From assembly GCF_003390925.1 (NCBI RefSeq), contig NZ_QUBS01000027.1, forward strand, positions 124,001 through 188,000: a DNA stretch of 64,000 nucleotides, in the 5' to 3' direction. Of the stretch, positions 9,650-17,826 are shown one piece after another. The stretch is from Trinickia diaoshuihuensis (lineage in GTDB: Bacteria > Pseudomonadota > Gammaproteobacteria > Burkholderiales > Burkholderiaceae). A program made the translations under genes and the position numbers. The notes below the pieces were generated by a model. It had not been told where the DNA came from, searched no databases, and was given only the letters and a program-made list of their open reading frames with translations. The stretch's first letter is position 1. Each line of letters opens with the position of its first letter.

Positions 9650-10585
9650 ATGACGATTCTGGTTATTGCGGAACACGACAACGCGTCGATCAAGGGCGCG
9701 ACGTTGAACACCGTTGCGGCCGCGCAAAAGATCGGCGGCGACGTGCACGTGCTGGTCGCGGGTCACAACGCGCAAGGCGCGGCCGACGCGGCGGCGAAGA
9801 TCGCCGGCGTGGCGAAGGTGCTGCTGGCCGATGCGCCGCAACTGGCCGAGGGCCTGGCGGAAAACGTCGAGGCCACCGTGCTGAACGTGGCGAAGGACTA
9901 TTCGCATATCGTTGCGCCGGCGACGGCCTATGGCAAGAACGTGGCGCCGCGTGTCGCCGCGAAGCTCGACGTGGCGCAGATCAGCGAAATCACGGCTGTG
10001 GTGTCGGCCGATACGTTCGAGCGTCCGATTTACGCGGGCAATGCGATCGCGACGGTGCAATCGAGCGATCCGATCAAGGTGATCACGGTGCGTGCGACGG
10101 GCTTCGACGCCGTGGCAAGCGAAGGCGGCAGCGCGGCGGTCGAGAAGATCGAGGCGGCGGCCGATCGCGGCATCTCGCAGTTCGTGAATCGCGAAGTGAC
10201 GAAGCTCGATCGTCCGGAGCTGACGAGCGCGAACATCATCGTGTCGGGCGGCCGGGGTCTCGGTAGCGGCGAAAACTACACGAAGGTGCTCGAGCCGTTG
10301 GCCGACAAGCTCGGCGCGGCGCTGGGCGCTTCGCGCGCGGCCGTGGACGCGGGCTATGTGCCGAACGATTACCAAGTGGGGCAGACGGGCAAGATCGTCG
10401 CGCCGCAGTTGTATGTGGCCGTCGGTATTTCGGGCGCCATCCAGCACTTGGCGGGGATGAAGGATTCGAAGGTGATCGTGGCGATCAACAAGGACCCCGA
10501 GGCGCCGATTTTCAGCGTCGCCGATTACGGCCTCGTGGGCGATCTGTTCACGCTCGTGCCGGAACTCGTGAACGCGTTGGGCTGA
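9650..10585 (+). CDS. etfA: Electron transfer flavoprotein alpha subunit
   Basis: The 311-residue subunit binds FAD in its C-terminal domain. Visible FAD-binding blocks are [47 protein letters not shown] and [23 protein letters not shown] appears before the start in the etfB-etfA gap, giving an adequate ribosome site. It forms a bicistronic operon with etfB, ended by a strong hairpin terminator. Confidence 0.97.
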   Translation: MTILVIAEHDNASIKGATLNTVAAAQKIGGDVHVLVAGHNAQGAADAAAKIAGVAKVLLADAPQLAEGLAENVEATVLNVAKDYSHIVAPATAYGKNVAPRVAAKLDVAQISEITAVVSADTFERPIYAGNAIATVQSSDPIKVITVRATGFDAVASEGGSAAVEKIEAAADRGISQFVNREVTKLDRPELTSANIIVSGGRGLGSGENYTKVLEPLADKLGAALGASRAAVDAGYVPNDYQVGQTGKIVAPQLYVAVGISGAIQHLAGMKDSKVIVAINKDPEAPIFSVADYGLVGDLFTLVPELVNALG

Positions 10586-10592
10586 GCGAGCA

Positions 10593-10611
10593 GCGCCGCG
10601 TCACGCGGCGC
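10593..10611 (+). other. Perfect hairpin after etfA
   Basis: GCGCCGCG (10593-10600) and CGCGGCGC (10604-10611) form an eight-pair stem with a three-base loop, eight bases after the etfA stop. No T-run follows. It may protect the 3' end or act with the terminator just downstream. Confidence 0.6.
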
Positions 10612-10628
10612 GTTATGCTGAGAAATGG

Positions 10629-10653
10629 AAGGGGCGCGCGAGCGCCCCTTTTT
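10629..10653 (+). terminator. Rho-independent terminator of etfBA
   Basis: AAGGGGCGC (10629-10637) pairs perfectly with GCGCCCCTT (10642-10650) across a GCGA tetraloop. The T-run TTTTT (10649-10653) overlaps the end of the stem. It also separates etfA from the convergent chemoreceptor gene. Confidence 0.88.
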
Positions 10654-10694
10654 GCGTATCGAAGACCCCGGGCCACACTGGCCGCGCAGGCGTC

Positions 10695-12245
10695 TTATGC
10701 CCGAATGCGAAATACGGAAACGACGCTCTCGAGCTGCTCGGCCTGCTCCTTGAGCGACATGGCGGCTGCCGACGCCTGCTCGACGAGTGCCGCGTTCTGC
10801 TGGGTCACCTGGTCCATCTGCACGACCGCGCTGTTGACCTGTTCGATACCTTTCGACTGTTCTTCCGACGCCGCGGCGATTTCTCCCATCAAATCGCTGA
10901 CGTTGCGCACGGACGCGAGAATGTCCGCCATCGACTGCGTCGCACGATCCGCCTGTCGCGCGCCGCTCTCGACATGGGCCAGCGAGTCCGTAATCAAGCC
11001 CTTGATTTCCTTAGAGGCGGTCGCGCTGCGCTGGGCCAGCGCGCGTACTTCGCTCGCGACCACGGCGAACCCGCGGCCTTGTTCCCCGGCCCGTGCCGCC
11101 TCGACCGCTGCATTCAATGACAGGATGTTGGTCTGAAAGGCAATGCCTTCGATCACGCTGGTGATTTCGGCGATTTTGCCGGCCGACCCGGAAAGGCTGC
11201 GCATCGTCAGGACCACTTCCTGCGTTGCCTGATTGCCCTGCTCGGTCAGAAGCACCGTACCGTTCACGACATCGGTGGCCTGTCTCGCGGTGTCGGCGTT
11301 TTGCCGCACGGTCGACGTCAGTTGGTCCATGGATGAGGCGGTTTCTTGAAGCGACGCAGCCTGTTCTTCCGTCCGTTGCGACAAATCGAGATTGCCGGCG
11401 GAGATCTCGTGCGTGGCCGTGTCGATCGACCTGGAGCCATCTCGCACCACGCTGATCGCCTGCACCAGCTTGGCTTGCATCGCTTGCAGGCCGGCCATCA
11501 GTTGACCCATCTCATTGCGCGAACGGATCTCGACCCGCGTGGTCAGGTCGCCGTCTGCAATTGCCCGGAAATGGCCGATCGCCTCGGTGAGCGGTCCGCC
11601 GATCGCGCGTTGCAGCGACCACCACGTCTGCGCCGCCGCACCGAGCGCGAGCAGCAAGCCGCCGACGGCGATGCCGATGAACGCGTGAAAGCGCGCCTGC
11701 GCGGCATCGAACGTTGCCCGGGCGGCAGTGATCTGCATTTCGGCGAGTGCGTCCAGGCCGTCGGTCACGTCCACGAATAGGTTTGTCGGTACGCGCAGCC
11801 AAACGGCGGGGATCTTGGCGACATCCTGACTGGCGATCGCACTGAACATCGGCTCGAGACCATTGGCCATGAGCGCCTCGATCTTCGTCTTGACGTCGGC
11901 CGCGCGGCGCTCTTCGTCGGGGCTCGAGAACGGCAACGCGTTGTACCCTTCCCATGACTTCCGGAAATCGGCGAGGAGATCGTGGGCGGACTGAGTCTCC
12001 TTGGCCACATCCGGACTAGTCGGATCGAGTGCGATGCGATACAGCATGAGCCTGGCGCGCGCGAGTGCGACAGTGGACCGCCCAAGCGTGACAGACGAGG
12101 TCAGCTCGTTGGTGTACAGCCCTTGCAGATCCCGGTTGCCCATCGACACGCCGGCGATTCCCATGGCGCCTCCGAGGAGCAATAGGACGCCGAGAAACGA
12201 CATCGCCAATGCGAGCCGCGCACGGATAGTGAGATTCTTGAGCAT
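10695..12245 (-). CDS. Methyl-accepting chemotaxis protein
   Basis: This is a transmembrane chemoreceptor of 516 residues. TM1 is at ~10-32, a periplasmic four-helix-bundle ligand domain at ~33-188, TM2 at ~190-212 and a HAMP domain at ~213-266. The signalling domain follows, with methylation helices and the hairpin tip GEQGRGFAVVASEVRALAQ. The lack of a terminal NWETF-like pentapeptide suggests low-affinity tethering of CheR. The ligand cannot be predicted. No other chemotaxis gene is nearby, as is common for receptors in this group. Confidence 0.93.
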   Translation of the reverse strand: MLKNLTIRARLALAMSFLGVLLLLGGAMGIAGVSMGNRDLQGLYTNELTSSVTLGRSTVALARARLMLYRIALDPTSPDVAKETQSAHDLLADFRKSWEGYNALPFSSPDEERRAADVKTKIEALMANGLEPMFSAIASQDVAKIPAVWLRVPTNLFVDVTDGLDALAEMQITAARATFDAAQARFHAFIGIAVGGLLLALGAAAQTWWSLQRAIGGPLTEAIGHFRAIADGDLTTRVEIRSRNEMGQLMAGLQAMQAKLVQAISVVRDGSRSIDTATHEISAGNLDLSQRTEEQAASLQETASSMDQLTSTVRQNADTARQATDVVNGTVLLTEQGNQATQEVVLTMRSLSGSAGKIAEITSVIEGIAFQTNILSLNAAVEAARAGEQGRGFAVVASEVRALAQRSATASKEIKGLITDSLAHVESGARQADRATQSMADILASVRNVSDLMGEIAAASEEQSKGIEQVNSAVVQMDQVTQQNAALVEQASAAAMSLKEQAEQLESVVSVFRIRA

Positions 12246-12450
12246 GGTAGTGAAGTAGAAGTGGGCGAAATCCGATGGCGAGATGCGCTCTCAAGCTGCG
12301 GATCGGGGGAAGGGCACTGCGACTCTTTCGTATGACTGATAAGAATCTCAGTTATGTAGTCAAGGTAAACGGCGTCCGGCCCTAGAACTTGAGCGGCGTA
12401 TGGGAGGGGCGTTGAAATTTGAATCTTGGAGACGGCGGCACCGCATGCAC

Positions 12451-12485
12451 CAAAAACAAACGGCGCCCGGTTGGGGCGCCGTTTG
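12451..12485 (-). terminator. Rho-independent terminator of dadA
   Basis: A twelve-pair perfect stem (12457-12468 with 12474-12485) has a five-base loop. On the minus strand it is followed by TTTTTG (complement of 12451-12456), so it terminates dadA, which ends 35 bases upstream in that direction. Confidence 0.85.
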
Positions 12486-12519
12486 TGTTGCTTCCGGCTA
12501 CTGAGGTATGCGCGAGCCG

Positions 12520-13806
12520 TTACGCGTAAGCGGGTTGCGGAGTCCTGCCGAACTCGCCCAGATAACGATGAACCGAGAGGTCGTCCGATTGAATGGCGGG
12601 GCGGCGCCCCGAGATCAAATCCGCCAGCAACTGGCCGGAGCCGCACGACATCGTCCAGCCCAGCGTGCCGTGACCCGTGTTCAAGAACAGATTCGACACC
12701 GGGGTGCGGCCGACGACAGGCGTACCGTCCGGTGTCATCGGGCGCAGGCCCGTCCAGAACGACGCTTGGCGCGTATCGCCGCCGCCCGGGAACAGATCGT
12801 TGACGCACATTTCCAGCGTTTCGCGGCGGGCTTGACGCAGCTTCTTGTCGAAGCCGACGATCTCGGCCATGCCGCCGACGCGAATGCGATCGTCGAAGCG
12901 CGTGATGGCGATCTTGTAGGTTTCGTCGAGCACCGTGGAGACCGGCGCTTTGGCGGCATCGACGATCGGCGCCGTGATCGAGTAGCCCTTGAGCGGGTAG
13001 ACGGGAATCTTCACGATACCCGCGAGGAACTGGGTCGAATACGAGCCGAGGGCGACGACGTAGGCATCGGCGCGCAGCGTTTCGCCGCCGCAGCGTACGC
13101 CCGCGATGCGGCCACCCGCCATTTCCAGCGCATCGATCGGCGTGTTGAAGCGGAACTTCACGCCGAGCGATTCGGCAAGCGCGGCCAAACGCGTGGTGAA
13201 CAGTTGGCAATCGCCCGTTTCGTCGCCGGGCAGCCGCAGACCGCCCGTGAGCTTGTGCGAGACGGCGGCGAGCGCCGGTTCGGCGCGTGCGAGCTCGGTG
13301 GGACTCAAGAGCTCGTACGGCACGTTGGCGTCCTTCAGCACGGCGATGTCTTTTTGTGCGCCGTCGAGTTGCTGCTGCGTGCGAAACACCTGCAGCGTGC
13401 CGCCCGTACGGCCTTCGTATTGGATGCCGGTATCGGCGCGCAACGCCTGCAAACAGTCGCGACTGTATTCGGCGAGGCGCACCATCCGGCCTTTATTGAC
13501 GGCATAGCGCTCGGCGGTGCAGTTTTGCAGCATCTGCCACATCCAGCGCAATTGGAACTGCGTGCCGTCCAGACGGATTGCGAGAGGCGCGTGCTTCTGG
13601 AACATCCACTTCACTGCCTTGAGCGGTACGCCGGGAGCGGCCCAGGGGGCCGCGTAGCCGGGCGAGATCTGGCCTGCGTTCGCAAAGCTCGTATCGAGCG
13701 CGGGGCCCGCTTCGCGATCGACCACCGTGACTTCGTGGCCGGCTCGCGCCAGATAATAGGCGCTCGTTACGCCGACGACGCCACTACCCAAGATCACGAC
13801 TCGCAT
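12520..13806 (-). CDS. dadA: D-amino-acid dehydrogenase, small subunit
   Basis: This FAD enzyme oxidises D-amino acids (mainly D-alanine) to 2-oxo acids at the inner membrane, feeding electrons to quinones. The 428-residue protein starts with the dinucleotide fold [20 protein letters not shown] and has the DAO-family C-terminal block [20 protein letters not shown] and [18 protein letters not shown]. The gene is divergent from an Lrp-type regulator 99 bases away, an arrangement that fits amino-acid-responsive control. No alanine racemase gene is adjacent. Confidence 0.95.
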   Translation of the reverse strand: MRVVILGSGVVGVTSAYYLARAGHEVTVVDREAGPALDTSFANAGQISPGYAAPWAAPGVPLKAVKWMFQKHAPLAIRLDGTQFQLRWMWQMLQNCTAERYAVNKGRMVRLAEYSRDCLQALRADTGIQYEGRTGGTLQVFRTQQQLDGAQKDIAVLKDANVPYELLSPTELARAEPALAAVSHKLTGGLRLPGDETGDCQLFTTRLAALAESLGVKFRFNTPIDALEMAGGRIAGVRCGGETLRADAYVVALGSYSTQFLAGIVKIPVYPLKGYSITAPIVDAAKAPVSTVLDETYKIAITRFDDRIRVGGMAEIVGFDKKLRQARRETLEMCVNDLFPGGGDTRQASFWTGLRPMTPDGTPVVGRTPVSNLFLNTGHGTLGWTMSCGSGQLLADLISGRRPAIQSDDLSVHRYLGEFGRTPQPAYA

Positions 13807-13905
13807 GGCTACTCCAAATACCGATAAGTCCAGTTGATGGCGCTATAGTATTGCGACAAAAGCAGTTTTTGTTCCTGTAGTTTTTTGATTTTTGGTGGAA
13901 ACGAT

Positions 13906-14394
13906 ATGAGAACGGAACGTCAGCCGATCCGTAAGCTCGACAAGCTCGACCGCAAGATTCTGAAGGTGCTGCAAGAAGACGGGCGCATCGCCATGAAGGA
14001 TCTCGCGGAGCGCGTGGGGCTGACCGTCACGCCCTGCATCGAGCGCGTCAAGCGCATGGAGCGCGATCAAGTCATCACGGGGTATTACGCGCGCGTGGAT
14101 CCGGCGCAGCTCGGGGCGGCGCTGCTCGTGTTCGTCGAGATCACGCTCGGCAACAAGAGCGGCAACATGTTCGATCAGTTCCGGCGCGAGGTGAACAAGA
14201 TCCCCGAGGTGCTCGAATGCCATCTCGTCTCGGGCGAGTTCGACTATTTGATCAAGGCCCGCATCGGCGAAATGGCCGATTACCGCAAGCTGCTCGGCGA
14301 CATCCTGTTGCAGTTGCCGGGCGCGGTGCAGTCGAAAAGCTATGTCGTCATGGAAGAGATCAAGGAGACGCTCGCGATTGCCGTGGGCGATTGA
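13906..14394 (+). CDS. Lrp/AsnC-family regulator, probable DadR-like activator
   Basis: ATG 13906 (MRTERQPIRKLDKLD) is preferred to an upstream frame extension at 13885; GGTGG/GGAA lie within a dozen bases upstream. The 162-residue protein has an N-terminal winged helix-turn-helix (LDRKILKVLQEDGRIAMKDL, then LAERVGLTVTPCIERVKRME). The C-terminal RAM ligand-binding domain includes VDPAQLGAALLVFVEITL and VLECHLVSGEFDYLIKAR. Its position, divergent from dadA, suggests it senses an amino acid such as alanine or leucine and regulates dadA and itself. Target assignment is inference. Confidence 0.9.
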   Translation: MRTERQPIRKLDKLDRKILKVLQEDGRIAMKDLAERVGLTVTPCIERVKRMERDQVITGYYARVDPAQLGAALLVFVEITLGNKSGNMFDQFRREVNKIPEVLECHLVSGEFDYLIKARIGEMADYRKLLGDILLQLPGAVQSKSYVVMEEIKETLAIAVGD

Positions 14395-14396
14395 TG

Positions 14397-14431
14397 CCGA
14401 GGCGGGGGACTCGGCGGTCCGTCCGCCTCGG
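14397..14431 (+). terminator. Hairpin after the Lrp-type gene
   Basis: CCGAGGCGG (14397-14405) pairs with CCGCCTCGG (14423-14431), three bases after the stop codon. The loop is long (17 bases) and the downstream T content is modest (GGTTTGATTT). A weak terminator, between two convergent genes. Confidence 0.5.
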
Positions 14432-14439
14432 GGTTTGAT

Positions 14440-14808
14440 TTAAGCGGCTTCCGGTACGGCGTCCAAGAACCCGGTGACGCTGCGGAACTTGCCTTGCGCA
14501 TCGACCACCCCGAAGTCGGAGCCCTTGACGATCGCGTCGCCGTTCGGCGCGACGAGGTGCCAGGAGAACCGCACGTAGTTGGCGAAGCCGTCGACGCTGC
14601 TGCTCAGCCGGAATTCATGTCCGGGAAAGCGCTCGTGGACGGCGCCGATCATGGCGTCGATGCCGTCATGCCCCTTGCCTGCGAGTAGGGGATCGACGTA
14701 GGAGGCGTCTTCGGTCCACGTGCCCGCGATCAGTTCGCGGCGGCGCTCGGCATCCGTTTCGTTCCAAGCGGCGAAATAGCGGTCTACGAGGTCGAGATGG
14801 GCGGTCAT
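14440..14808 (-). CDS. SnoaL-like (NTF2-fold) small protein
   Basis: The start at 14808 (MTAHLDLVDRYFAAWNETDA) has GGGAG on the minus strand (plus 14815-14819) six bases upstream; the open frame continues far beyond without support. The 122-residue product has features of the NTF2/SnoaL fold: RYFAAWNETDAERRRELIAG, WTEDASYVDPLL and GFLDAVPEA. These include isomerases, hydrolases and ligand carriers, so no reaction is assigned. It is convergent with the Lrp-type gene and divergent from the TPS locus. Confidence 0.8.
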   Translation of the reverse strand: MTAHLDLVDRYFAAWNETDAERRRELIAGTWTEDASYVDPLLAGKGHDGIDAMIGAVHERFPGHEFRLSSSVDGFANYVRFSWHLVAPNGDAIVKGSDFGVVDAQGKFRSVTGFLDAVPEAA

Positions 14809-15060
14809 GGTTATCTCCCAAAGCAGATTGAGGATGACGGCGCTTGCCGTGCGTTCGGGCGCGCTTTGCTTGGCGCCGTGGTCGAAGGATCGGCGATCCC
14901 ATGCGGCGCGTCGATTACGTGGGAGGTAATCGGTCGGCGTCGGTGCAGGTCGAATGACCTTCCGTCGCTCCCTTTCCGTAGGTCTGAATTTATGGGCCTC
15001 CCTCGTTGAATCAAAACGCTCGAATGTAGATTCGCGGTTTTGACGGGCGGTGGTGGAAAC

Positions 15061-16797
15061 GTGCGCTTGGTGTCGGTAGAGCGAAATCGCATAGGGTTGA
15101 CTCGAGAGGCGGCAATCGCATGCGGCGGCGCGCTGTTGAGCATGTCCGCGTTGGCCCAGGAGATTGCTTCCCCCGGCATGGCGCCAGGAGCGCAAATTCA
15201 GCGACTGCAACAACAGCAACTCGAAGCAGCGAAGGAGTTGAATCCGCAGCCGACCGTGCTATCGCCAGTTGACGAGCGCGCCTCGGCCGTTAGCGTCTCT
15301 AACCTTCCTATCGACAGTCCGTGTTTCAGGATTGAACGGATCGTCCTGGACGACAACACATTCGAGTGGCTGGCGCGCTTCATCCAGCCTGTCGCCGGTC
15401 AGTGCGTCGGTAAGACTGCGCTCAAGCAGATCCAGGACGCGGCCAACAATGCATTGATCGACCGTGGATTTTTGACCTCCCGTGTGCTTGTGCCGAGTCA
15501 GTCGCTGCGATCCGGGACGCTGACGCTCGCGGTAGTGCCTGGACGCTTGGCGAAGGTCGGGGCGGACGGCCCGACGATCGGATGGCTACGCACAGCACTG
15601 CCGACCTCGCCAGGCAGGTTGTTGAACCAGCGCGATATCGACCAAGCGCTCGAGAATCTTCGGCGCCTGCGTTCTCAATCCGATGCGAGATTTGACATTG
15701 TGCCGGGAGCGAACCAGGGCGATTCCGAACTCGTGTTGCATCCAGGGACGGAAAAGCGCTGGCACCTCGTGTTGGGCATCGATAACGCGGGTCTGAATTC
15801 AACGGGAAAAACGGGGCTGTCAGGATCGCTTACTGTCGATTCGCCCTTGCGTTTATACGACCAATTGCAAATTGCAGGCGCGACGAATGCGAACTTCGGG
15901 GCGCCCGGTGAAGGAAACCGATCCCTTGCGGCGAACTACAGCGTGCCGATCGGCTATGCGATGTTTTCACTCGGCGCGAGTCGATCGCGATACAAGCGGA
16001 CGGTTCCTGCGTTCGACGGGCCTGTCCAGTACAGCGGTGTGCAATCGCAACTGCAAGCGGGGCTTTCGGCAGTGATTTTTCGAAACGCGAGCGCGCGTAC
16101 GGAAATGCACGGCGATGTCTACCGCCGAATCAATCGAAATACATACGACGGGGTCGATTTGCCCGCGCAGACGCGCGATGTCGTCGGATACGAGCTGGGA
16201 CTATCGCACCGGCAATACGTCGGCAACGTCGTGCTGAACGCGACCATCGGATGGCGGGCATCGCTGCCCCGGTTATCGAACGATCCCGGCATGGTTCTCG
16301 ATGAGCCCGATTTCGATGGCGGAACGGCAGTTGGTTTAGCGAGTTTCGGCGCGCAGTTCCCATTCAAGTTTGGCGATCAATTTTTTTCCTACCAATTCGA
16401 CTGGAATACCCAAATCGCGCGCACGCCGCTCGCGCCGACCGATTACTTCTCGATCGGTACGCGTTATTCGGTACGTGGCTTCAATCAGCAAGTGACCCTC
16501 GCCGCGGAGAGTGGATGGGCGATTTCCAACGAAGTGAGCTGGTATCGGCCGACCGGGATCGGAGTCCAATCGCTATACGGCGGCGTCGATCTGGGGCGGG
16601 TGAGAGGACGGGCAGCCGATTTTTTGACGGGGCAAACGCTGATCGGTGCAGTGTTTGGTGCCAGGGGGAGTGTCGCACCGAAAAGCGTCTTGGGAGCAGC
16701 TTTGGTCTACGACGCGTCGGTGGGCTGGCCGATGTTGAGGCCGTCAGGCATCAGCGGTTCCCCGACGTTCTTGTTCCAAGTCAGCGTGCTGCTTTGA
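15061..16797 (+). CDS. Two-partner-secretion outer-membrane transporter (TpsB/CdiB/FhaC family)
   Basis: This beta-barrel transporter should export the large TpsA exoprotein encoded downstream. GTG 15061 with GGTGGAAAC just upstream is preferred to TTG 15040, giving 578 residues with a signal peptide ending near SALAQ. A Gln-rich linker (QIQRLQQQQL) precedes the POTRA_2/ShlB-type periplasmic domain (from ~residue 85: CFRIERIVLDDN to LAVVPGRL). The 16-strand barrel region (~200-578) contains a VRGF motif (GTRYSVRGFNQQ, loop L6) and ends FLFQVSVLL with a terminal hydrophobic residue suited to Bam insertion. The order B-lipoprotein-A-candidate I follows the E. coli-type cdiBAI order, not the Burkholderia bcpAIOB order. 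Confidence 0.92.
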   Translation: MRLVSVERNRIGLTREAAIACGGALLSMSALAQEIASPGMAPGAQIQRLQQQQLEAAKELNPQPTVLSPVDERASAVSVSNLPIDSPCFRIERIVLDDNTFEWLARFIQPVAGQCVGKTALKQIQDAANNALIDRGFLTSRVLVPSQSLRSGTLTLAVVPGRLAKVGADGPTIGWLRTALPTSPGRLLNQRDIDQALENLRRLRSQSDARFDIVPGANQGDSELVLHPGTEKRWHLVLGIDNAGLNSTGKTGLSGSLTVDSPLRLYDQLQIAGATNANFGAPGEGNRSLAANYSVPIGYAMFSLGASRSRYKRTVPAFDGPVQYSGVQSQLQAGLSAVIFRNASARTEMHGDVYRRINRNTYDGVDLPAQTRDVVGYELGLSHRQYVGNVVLNATIGWRASLPRLSNDPGMVLDEPDFDGGTAVGLASFGAQFPFKFGDQFFSYQFDWNTQIARTPLAPTDYFSIGTRYSVRGFNQQVTLAAESGWAISNEVSWYRPTGIGVQSLYGGVDLGRVRGRAADFLTGQTLIGAVFGARGSVAPKSVLGAALVYDASVGWPMLRPSGISGSPTFLFQVSVLL

Positions 16798-16876
16798 CCT
16801 CGAGGGATTTACGTAAGCGGCGCGGCCTTCCGCGCCAATTCAACCCAGTGGCAAACCGACCAAAGGCAAATCAAGT

Positions 16877-17749
16877 ATGGAAAAGCGGATACAGCGAAAC
16901 GGATACGGCAAGGCATCTGCGGCGGCAGTCATGTTCGCTGCGCTCGGATTGAGCGCATGCGGAGGCGGCGGCAAAGGCGGCAAGGACGCGTCTAACTTGG
17001 TGGCGGACGCCCAACATGGCGGGAGCGCCGCAGCGATCACGGTCGAAGGATCGTCGGTTTCACTTTCGAGTGATCTCGAGACACTTAAGGTTGTGACGCC
17101 CCCGGTCTCATGGGGAGCGGATGGCACATTTCCGCAAGGTACGCTTCGCCTCACCGGCAGTGGATATGTTTCGTCGGCGGTAAAGGAATATGCGCCGGGG
17201 GTCTACACCCAGCTACCTTGGGGCAAAGACTGGCTCGTTTTGTCGGCCGGTACCGTGACGGATATTGCCGGTAACGGTCACTTCGCGATTGGCCGTTGGA
17301 CGGCCGGCAGCGAGTGGGCGGGAGAGACGTACAACGCCAATCAAGGTCGAGTGTGGGCCGTCGGTGCGCCAGTTGAGGTCCGTGTGCCATCGACTGGGAT
17401 GAACTGCACGTTGGCGGCTGCGACCCGCCCAACGGCGAGCGACGGCAACACCGTTCCGGGCGTGCTCAAAGGCGCGACCGCAACCTTGTCCACCGCGAGC
17501 AATTCGCTTGGCGTCTTCGAGAACCGCGCGGCGTTGACCTTGGACTACGCGATCGGCGGCGATCGCGACCAGACATTTAGTGGGAACGCGCCGTTGGGCT
17601 CGATGTACGCGTCGCGAGCATCGCGCTCCACGCTGTATACGGCATTCCTCGGCCCTGACCCGTCCAAGCCCTATCTCGTCGTCTCGTACGGGATCCACTC
17701 GCCGACTGTGGGGCTGATCAATGGTTTGGCCGTGCTGAACTGTTCGTAA
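16877..17749 (+). CDS. Lipoprotein of unknown function between tpsB and tpsA
   Basis: The 290-residue product has a clear lipobox LSAC at residues 25-28, then a Gly/Lys-rich flexible linker (GGGGKGGKDAS). The mature protein is rich in Ser, Thr and Gly with alternating hydrophobic residues, e.g. AGNGHFAIGRWTAGSEWAG, suggesting a beta-rich lipid-anchored domain. Two cysteines (CTLAAATR; terminal NCS) may pair. It has no lysine/arginine-rich sorting clue that I can use, though Gly after the lipid Cys fits outer-membrane retention. Its position inside the secretion locus suggests a helper of exoprotein secretion or display. BcpO in Burkholderia CDI loci is also a lipoprotein but is much smaller. 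Function not assigned. Confidence 0.75.
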   Translation: MEKRIQRNGYGKASAAAVMFAALGLSACGGGGKGGKDASNLVADAQHGGSAAAITVEGSSVSLSSDLETLKVVTPPVSWGADGTFPQGTLRLTGSGYVSSAVKEYAPGVYTQLPWGKDWLVLSAGTVTDIAGNGHFAIGRWTAGSEWAGETYNANQGRVWAVGAPVEVRVPSTGMNCTLAAATRPTASDGNTVPGVLKGATATLSTASNSLGVFENRAALTLDYAIGGDRDQTFSGNAPLGSMYASRASRSTLYTAFLGPDPSKPYLVVSYGIHSPTVGLINGLAVLNCS

Positions 17750-17826
17750 GCACATCTCCGAGGGGCCGAGCGCGCTATGCATGCTCGGCCCGCTTCCCTG
17801 CACTGTCTGGCGACTCGAAACGAACC

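Noticed and set aside
12508-13827. 439-codon plus-strand open frame opposite dadA
   Set aside because: It covers the certain dadA gene in antisense and has Arg/Ala/His-rich sequence with no domain; a GC-driven shadow.
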